From NCBI GenBank assembly GCA_012798435.1, contig JAAZNF010000041.1:1-45545 (forward strand): a DNA stretch of 45,545 bases. The letters run 5' to 3'. This document shows positions 40,856 through 45,545 of the stretch, one piece after another (positions within the stretch are counted from its first letter, which is position 1; the number at the start of each line of letters is the position of its first letter). Source of the stretch: Myxococcales bacterium (lineage in GTDB: Bacteria; Myxococcota; B64-G9). A program made the position numbers and the translations under genes. Below the pieces are notes generated by a model. The model searched no databases and was not told the origin of the DNA. It saw nothing but the letters and a program-made list of their open reading frames with translations.

Positions 40856-40896
40856 CGTCTGGCGGCGGGCCGCGATGCCCAAAGAGCAGGCGCGGC
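40856..40896. repeat. Intergenic repeat family A, copy 2
   Basis: This copy shares CGTCTGG, GGCCGCGATGCC, AAGAGCA-type and GC.CGGC blocks with 4855-4896, with 7 extra bases inside. CCGCG and CGCGG arms can form a short stem. AGAGCAGG at 40883-40890 is also complementary to CCTGCTCT at 40829-40836, inside the zinc-ribbon remnant. Confidence 0.5.
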
Positions 40897-40914
40897 GAGC
40901 GGCGAGCCGGGGCC

Positions 40915-41277
40915 TCAGGCCTTGGCCCCGCCCTCCGCGGGAGCAGCGGCCGGAGCCGCGGCCGGAGCGGCGGCGGGCGCGGCCGCGCCGCGACGCGCCT
41001 TGTAGTGCTCCTCGCACAGCCCGGCGCGGAAGACCTTCTTCATGCATTCTTTCTTCTCGCCGCGCTTGAGCTTCTTGGCGTTGTGCTGGCAGGTCTTGTA
41101 GCGGCCGTGGGGAAGCTCACCCTTGCGCCACTTGTGGAAGTGCGCGTTGCAGTAGCCCTTGGCCCGGTACGGGCGTTTGCAACCCTTCACCTGACAGGCG
41201 CGCGCTCGCGGGGCGCTCTTGGCGGCGACGGGTTTTTTAGCCGGGGATGCTTCCTTCTTCTCTTGCGCTTCGGTCAC
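40915..41277 (-). CDS. Small basic Cys/His-rich protein with Ala-rich tail
   Basis: A 120-residue protein starting at a GTG (41277) behind AAGGAGGAGG; the frame is open to an ATG at 41325, which lacks such a site. After a Lys/Ala-rich head it has CQVKGCKRPYRAKGYCNAHF, then YKTCQHN, KKECMKK and GLCEEHY: two Cys/His clusters of a likely zinc-binding fold. The tail is repeats of APAA ending EGGAKA. Similar short proteins are known to me from Myxococcus annotations without a defined role. Nucleic-acid binding is plausible from the charge, but unproven. Confidence 0.78.
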   Translation of the reverse strand: MTEAQEKKEASPAKKPVAAKSAPRARACQVKGCKRPYRAKGYCNAHFHKWRKGELPHGRYKTCQHNAKKLKRGEKKECMKKVFRAGLCEEHYKARRGAAAPAAAPAAAPAAAPAEGGAKA

Positions 41278-41306
41278 GTTCTTCCTCCTCCTTGGCGTGG
41301 GCGCTC

Positions 41307-41336
41307 CTTGTAGCAGAAAACCCACCTCGATTTCAA
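41307..41336 (-). promoter_or_regulatory. Promoter of the Cys/His-rich protein gene
   Basis: On the minus strand TTGAAA (41336-41331), an 18-bp spacer and TACAAG (41312-41307), starting right after the nadE stop codon. Confidence 0.5.
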
Positions 41337-41341
41337 CCCCC

Positions 41342-42976
41342 TCACGGCATGTGGCGCGCGATGGGGATCTGGCGCCCGGCCCCGAAGGCGCGCGGGGAGA
41401 CGCGCAGCACGGGCGGCGCCTGGCGGCGCTTGAACTCGCTCTTCTCCAGCATGACCACCAGCCGCTCCACCGCCACCGGGTCGTGCCCGCGCCGGATGAT
41501 CTCCTCGGGAGACAAGCCCCGGGTCAGGTAGAGATCCAGCACGGCGTCCAGCACCTCGTAGGGTGGCAGCGTGTCCTGATCGGTCTGGTTGGGGCGCAGC
41601 TCCGCCGAGGGCGGCCGCTCCAGGATTCGCTGGGGGATGATCTCCTCGGCCCGGTTGATGTGGCGGGCCAGCTCGTACACCTCGTGTTTCCACAGGTCGC
41701 CGATGGGGGCCAGGCCGCCGATCATGTCGCCGTACAGGGTGCAGTAACCGGTCGAGAGCTCGCTCTTGTTCCCGGTGGCCAACGCCAGGGCCCCCAGGCG
41801 GTTGGCGTGGGCCATCACCAGGGTCCCCCGGATGCGTGCCTGCAGGTTCTCCTCCGTGAGCGAGGTGCGCACGTCGCCCAGGTCCGGCTGCAACATGGCG
41901 CGGAACGCCTCCAACGCCGGCCCGATCGGTTCCGTCAGAAACTCGATCCCCAGCCGCCTCGCCAGCAGCTCGGCGTCGCCATGGCTGTGGGGCGAGGAGT
42001 ACTGCGAGGGCATGGCCAGCGCGCGCACCCGTTCTGGCCCCAGGGCCTCGGCCGCCAGCACCGCCACCACCGCCGAGTCTACGCCCCCGGAGAGCCCCAG
42101 CACGACCCGGGACAAGCCACACTTGGCGGCGAAATCGGCGATGCCCAGACGCAGGGCTGCCATCAGCTCCCCCGCATCCTCGACGGGGGCGGGCCGGCGC
42201 TCGGCGGTCTTGGTCACCAGATCGATCAGCAGCAAGTCCTCGCGGAAGCACTCCGCCCGCGCCAGCAGCGACCCGCTCCCATCGCAGGCCAGCGAGCGCC
42301 CGTCGAAGATCAGGCTGTCGTTGCCACCCACCGTGTTGACCAAGATCACCGGAAGGTTGAGCCGGCGAGCCAGCTCACCGATCTGCCGCTCCCGCTCCCG
42401 GCCCCGCCCGCGATGGAAGGGGGAGGCCGAGATGTTGATCAGCAGATCCATCCCCTGGCGCACCAGCTCATCCACCGGATCCACCGGGTAGCGCTCCCGG
42501 CCCGGCTCGGGGCCGTCCCAGATGTCCTCGCACACCACCAGTCCCAAGCGCAGGTCCCCGACCCGAACCACCCGGCGCTCCGCGGCCGGCTCGAAGTACC
42601 GATCCTCGTCGAAGACATCGTACGTCGGCAGGCGGGTCTTGGCTTGCACCGCCGCCACCCGACCCCCGCACAGCAGGGCCGCGACGTTGAACAGGGGCCG
42701 CCCGACCGGGGCGGGGTTGGCGCGCACCGCACCGACGATGGCCGGCACCGGACCGAGCTCGGCCGCCAATTTCTCCAGGGTCCGCTCGGCCGCCGAGACG
42801 AACTCCTTCCGGCTGAGGAGATCCAGCGGTGGATACCCGACCAGCGAAAGCTCCGGGAACACCGTAAGCTGGCCCCCCGCCGCGACCGCCCGCCGGTGCA
42901 TGTCCAGGATGCGGCGCGCGTTGCCCGCCAGGTCGCCCACCACGGGATTGAGCTGGGCCAGCGCGACGCGCATCAT
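41342..42976 (-). CDS. nadE: Glutamine-dependent NAD(+) synthetase
   Basis: Makes NAD from deamido-NAD, ATP and glutamine in the cytoplasm. The protein has 544 residues in two domains. The N-terminal nitrilase-type glutaminase shows Glu42 (FPELS), Lys113 (QAKTRLPTY) and Cys149 (VVCEDIWD). The C-terminal synthetase has the PPi-loop SGGVDSA from about residue 296, and ATGNKSELSTGYCTLYGDM. ATG 42976 overlaps the TetR stop by 4 bp; ATG 42973 (MRVALAQ) is an equally possible start. Co-transcription with the TetR-type gene suggests, without proving, shared control. Confidence 0.96.
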   Translation of the reverse strand: MMRVALAQLNPVVGDLAGNARRILDMHRRAVAAGGQLTVFPELSLVGYPPLDLLSRKEFVSAAERTLEKLAAELGPVPAIVGAVRANPAPVGRPLFNVAALLCGGRVAAVQAKTRLPTYDVFDEDRYFEPAAERRVVRVGDLRLGLVVCEDIWDGPEPGRERYPVDPVDELVRQGMDLLINISASPFHRGRGRERERQIGELARRLNLPVILVNTVGGNDSLIFDGRSLACDGSGSLLARAECFREDLLLIDLVTKTAERRPAPVEDAGELMAALRLGIADFAAKCGLSRVVLGLSGGVDSAVVAVLAAEALGPERVRALAMPSQYSSPHSHGDAELLARRLGIEFLTEPIGPALEAFRAMLQPDLGDVRTSLTEENLQARIRGTLVMAHANRLGALALATGNKSELSTGYCTLYGDMIGGLAPIGDLWKHEVYELARHINRAEEIIPQRILERPPSAELRPNQTDQDTLPPYEVLDAVLDLYLTRGLSPEEIIRRGHDPVAVERLVVMLEKSEFKRRQAPPVLRVSPRAFGAGRQIPIARHMP

Positions 42977-43572
42977 GCGTCCTTCTGCAACAGGCCGTGG
43001 CTCAACATCTCCATGCCCACCGAGAGCAGCCGCTCGGTATCCATGGACACGCCGATGGCCATGTACCCCTCCAGCGCGTCCACGATTCCCTTGAGCAGCA
43101 TGGCCACGGCCTCGGCGTCCAGCGGGCGCACCGCTCCGCTCTCGATGCCCTTCTTGATCACCGCGGCGATGGCCCGGGTGTACTCGGCCTGCAACTCGGC
43201 CAGCATGCCGCGGACCTGGGGATCGCGGCCCGCCATCTCTCCCATGACCATGAAGAAGCGCGGATAGTCGGGGCGCGAGCGGAAAAATTCCAGGTAATGG
43301 CGGGCCATCTCGGAGAGCATGAGGCCGAAGTCGTTTTCTTCCCGGGAGGCCTCGGACAAGAAGGCCGCGGACTCGCGAAACTCCTCCCGCACCAGCGTCT
43401 CGAAAATCTGGCGTTTGCTCTCGAAGTGGAAGTAGATGCCGCCCTTGCTCAGATGGGCCTCGGCGGCGATGTCCTCCATGCGGGTCGGAAAGTACCCCTT
43501 CTCGATGAAGCAGCGCCGGGCCGCGTCCAGGATCTGCTTGCGCCGCACGTCCTCGGGAAGGTGCCGGGTCAT
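42973..43572 (-). CDS. TetR/AcrR-family transcriptional regulator
   Basis: A 199-residue repressor-type protein. The N-terminal helix-turn-helix is clear (QILDAARRCFIEKGYFPTRM, then AAEAHLSKGGIYFHFESKRQ). The helical C-terminal part should bind an unknown ligand and dimerise. ATG 43572 follows AAGGAG. It leads directly into nadE. Confidence 0.93.
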   Translation of the reverse strand: MTRHLPEDVRRKQILDAARRCFIEKGYFPTRMEDIAAEAHLSKGGIYFHFESKRQIFETLVREEFRESAAFLSEASREENDFGLMLSEMARHYLEFFRSRPDYPRFFMVMGEMAGRDPQVRGMLAELQAEYTRAIAAVIKKGIESGAVRPLDAEAVAMLLKGIVDALEGYMAIGVSMDTERLLSVGMEMLSHGLLQKDA

Positions 43573-43641
43573 CCATCTCTCCTTCGGGTTCGACGCGCGG
43601 CAGACCTGCCACCGCTCGGACCGCTCGAAACCCGCGCGGCG

Positions 43642-44613
43642 TCAGGCCTTGCCCAGCCCGCTCAGGAAGCGATCGATCTCTTCCAGGGTCACCGGCCGCT
43701 CCGGGCGGGGCGGCACGATCAGCCGGCCGGCGGAGGAATCTCCAGGGGCCAACACCCCGGCGGCCCGCCGTGCGCGCACCGCCTCGGGCACCTCGAGCTC
43801 CCGGTCCAGGCCCAGGTTGCGCGCGACGTTCTCGGCCAGCGCCCGGTCCACCGCCGGACGTTGCAGCATGGCACACTCGAACAGGGCGTTGTCGCACAAG
43901 GTGTTGATCAGGCGCGGGATGCCGCGGCTCATGCGGTGGATGGCCTCGACCGCCTGGTTGGTGAACAACATGCGCCGCGCGCCGGCCATGCGCAGCCGGT
44001 GCTTGATGTAGGCCTCGGTGGACTCGGCGGTGAAGGGCTCCAGGCGGTACCGCAGCGCCACCCGCTGCGCCAGCGGGGGGTCCAGCAACAGGTTCTGTTC
44101 CAGCTCCGGCAACCCGAAGAAGACGAAGGTGATGAGCTTGCGCTCGGGGACCTCCAGGTTGAGCAAGCCGCGGAACTCCTCCATGAGCTCGCGGGACTGG
44201 AGCATCTGCGCCTCGTCGATGAGCACCACCGCCTTCTTGCCCGCCTCGTACACCTGGACCAGGCGCTGATACAGCTGACTGAGCAGGGTGAGCTTGTCAT
44301 CCGACGGGCTCTCCACGCCGAGCTGCAGGGCGATGCGGCGCAGCAGCCAGGCCGCCGTGATGCCCGAGTGGATGATGACCAGCAGTGCGGCCTCGTACTG
44401 CGACTCGGGCAGGTTGTCCAGCATGCGGCGCGCCAGGGTGGTCTTGCCTGCGCCGATGTCGCCCACGCATAGGGCGAGACCGCGCATCTGGTCCACCGCG
44501 TACATCAGGCGGGTCATGGCCTGGGTGTGTTGCACGCTGTTGTAGTAGAAGCGCGTGACCGGGGCGTTGGAGAACGGCTCCAGGCTGAGTTGGAAGTGCT
44601 CCAGGTAACCCAT
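43642..44613 (-). CDS. ExeA/GspA-like AAA ATPase
   Basis: A 323-residue cytoplasmic ATPase. The start MGYLEHFQLSLEPFSNAPV is typical of the ExeA/GspA-type family (short Y-x-x-F-x-L-x-x-x-P-F head). Walker A GDIGAGKT is at 51-58, Walker B VVLIDEAQ near 130, and a sensor-like SRGIPRLINTLCDNAL further on. Unlike full ExeA it has no membrane helix or peptidoglycan-binding domain; the last about 70 residues are a disordered linker with a short C-terminal helix. In relatives such ATPases help assemble secretion or exopolysaccharide machinery. It lies 21 bp after the TPR gene. Confidence 0.88.
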   Translation of the reverse strand: MGYLEHFQLSLEPFSNAPVTRFYYNSVQHTQAMTRLMYAVDQMRGLALCVGDIGAGKTTLARRMLDNLPESQYEAALLVIIHSGITAAWLLRRIALQLGVESPSDDKLTLLSQLYQRLVQVYEAGKKAVVLIDEAQMLQSRELMEEFRGLLNLEVPERKLITFVFFGLPELEQNLLLDPPLAQRVALRYRLEPFTAESTEAYIKHRLRMAGARRMLFTNQAVEAIHRMSRGIPRLINTLCDNALFECAMLQRPAVDRALAENVARNLGLDRELEVPEAVRARRAAGVLAPGDSSAGRLIVPPRPERPVTLEEIDRFLSGLGKA

Positions 44614-44634
44614 GCGGCGTTCCCCGACACCTCG

Positions 44635-45545
44635 TCACATGTACGAGATCTTGCGGCCCCCGGGCGGCACCGGGGGCTTGGCCCCCTTGGGCTCCGGCGG
44701 CGTGCGCGGCTCCTCCGCCTCCGGGCGGCTCACCGCGCCTGACTGGACCAGCTTCTGGATGCGTTCCGTCACGTCGCGGAACTTGGGATCTCGTTTCGAA
44801 ACCTTGTTGAAGTAGAACAACGCCTCGCCCTTGTCCTTGAGGAGCTCATAGGCCTGGGCCATTTCGAAGTACACCGCGGTGGCCTGATCCTCGGCGATGC
44901 CCGGAGAGTGCAGCGCGTCCTTGAAACGGTTGATGGCGTCGCTGTACTGGTTTTTCTCCAGCAGGCACAGGCCCACCATGGTGAGCGCGGTCGGCCGGCG
45001 TCCGGCATCCGCGGCCGCCACGGAGAACTCCGAGATGGCGTCATCCAGCAGCCCCATCTCCTTGTAGGCGATGCCCAGATCGAAGTGCGTGGCCGAGTCT
45101 TCCTTCTCCACCACCTTGGCCACGCCCTTCTTGAACTCCGAGAAGACGTCCTCCACGCTGTACTGGAACTCGTCGTCCAGGGCCAGGGCGGCGGGTTCCG
45201 AGCTCACCTCACGCTCCAACTCGGCCGCCAGGTCGAAAGAACCGGTCTCGGGGGCCGCCGCGGGCGCACCCTCCTGGGAGCTGCGCAGTTTTTCCTGTCG
45301 CTCGCGAATCCCGGGGTGACCGGGGTAGCGCGCCGCCAGGGCCTCGAGCGACTCCGCCGCCTCGTCGAACAGGCTCTGCTGAATGAAGAAGTCCACCTCC
45401 TCGAGGCTCTCCTCCAGATCGGCGGGCTCCTCCGCCTCGGCGGGCGCCTTCTCGGGCGGCGGCGGGGGCGACGCCTTGGCGACCTCCGGCCGGGCCGGTG
45501 GCGCCGCGGCGCTCTGGGGAGTCGCTCCGGTGGGCGGGGCCGGCG
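44635..45545 (-). CDS. TPR-repeat protein (N-terminus beyond the window)
   Basis: The reading frame runs off the window end, so this is a C-terminal part of about 302 residues. It opens with a Pro/Ala/Glu linker, then helical repeats: VDFFIQQSLFDEAAESLEAL, HFDLGIAYKEMGLLDDAISE, ALTMVGLCLLEKNQYSDAIN, YFEMAQAYELLKDKGEALFY. The end is Pro/Gly-rich (PPVPPGGRKISYM). Its pairing with the ExeA-like ATPase suggests a scaffold for the same envelope machinery. Confidence 0.88.
   Translation of the reverse strand, partial: PAPPTGATPQSAAAPPARPEVAKASPPPPPEKAPAEAEEPADLEESLEEVDFFIQQSLFDEAAESLEALAARYPGHPGIRERQEKLRSSQEGAPAAAPETGSFDLAAELEREVSSEPAALALDDEFQYSVEDVFSEFKKGVAKVVEKEDSATHFDLGIAYKEMGLLDDAISEFSVAAADAGRRPTALTMVGLCLLEKNQYSDAINRFKDALHSPGIAEDQATAVYFEMAQAYELLKDKGEALFYFNKVSKRDPKFRDVTERIQKLVQSGAVSRPEAEEPRTPPEPKGAKPPVPPGGRKISYM

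Overview
The window is about 70% GC and reads as chromosome of a myxobacterium-like member of Myxococcota (former Deltaproteobacteria). The evidence is: two proteins ending in MYXO-CTERM-type sorting tags (Gly-Cys-Gly-Cys, a hydrophobic stretch, then a basic end); many lipoproteins and secreted Cys-rich repeat proteins; an AgmX/PglI C-terminal domain; a DUF4388 (PATAN)-type response regulator; a type IV pilus retraction ATPase; and a LexA-type operator at recA that fits the Myxococcus-type motif. I found no rRNA, tRNA, insertion sequence, prophage or CRISPR array. No species is assigned.

Layout. 1-13.4 kb is a block of exported proteins: an Ig-like/Cys-repeat MYXO-CTERM protein (cut at its N-terminus, with an apparent frameshift near 120), a 5'-nucleotidase-type lipoprotein, an unknown minus-strand gene, a small four-repeat Cys-rich secreted protein, a WbsX/GH99-like lipoprotein, a 1026-residue AgmX/PglI-type lipoprotein and a CBM48-esterase lipoprotein. 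13.58-14.29 kb is a low-GC patch with two small damaged genes: a secreted eight-cysteine mini-protein with a frameshift, and a membrane-anchored protein with an in-frame TGA. 14.3-15.8 kb encodes a phospholipase D-like lipoprotein with a long Asp/Gly linker. 16.0-21.1 kb holds two overlapping paralogous large envelope proteins, the first carrying a LysM domain.

21.2-30.2 kb is more housekeeping: on the minus strand dapF and two response regulators in one tight operon; divergently pilT and recX; then recA and thpR (recX and recA converge). recA has its own promoter and LexA-type operator inside the end of thpR. A HAD phosphatase follows. 30.3-35.9 kb holds a secreted M14 carboxypeptidase with nine Cys-rich repeats, a small HAD protein and a PAS histidine kinase, probably co-transcribed. 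35.9-40.5 kb has a class I glutamine amidotransferase, a Pro-rich lipoprotein, a PaaK/CapK-type adenylate-forming enzyme and an HtrA-type protease with a small membrane partner. 40.5-45.5 kb has a 370-bp gap with repeats and a 12-codon zinc-ribbon-like remnant, then on the minus strand a Cys/His basic protein, nadE, a TetR regulator, an ExeA-like ATPase and a TPR protein cut by the window end.

Promoter-like sites of the TTGAC/A - 17 or 18 bp - TAnnnT type were read by eye at many intergenic starts. The most unusual items are the damaged Cys-rich mini-gene pair, the tandem envelope paralogs, the exactly periodic Cys repeats (222 bp and 156 bp) and two low-copy intergenic repeat families.
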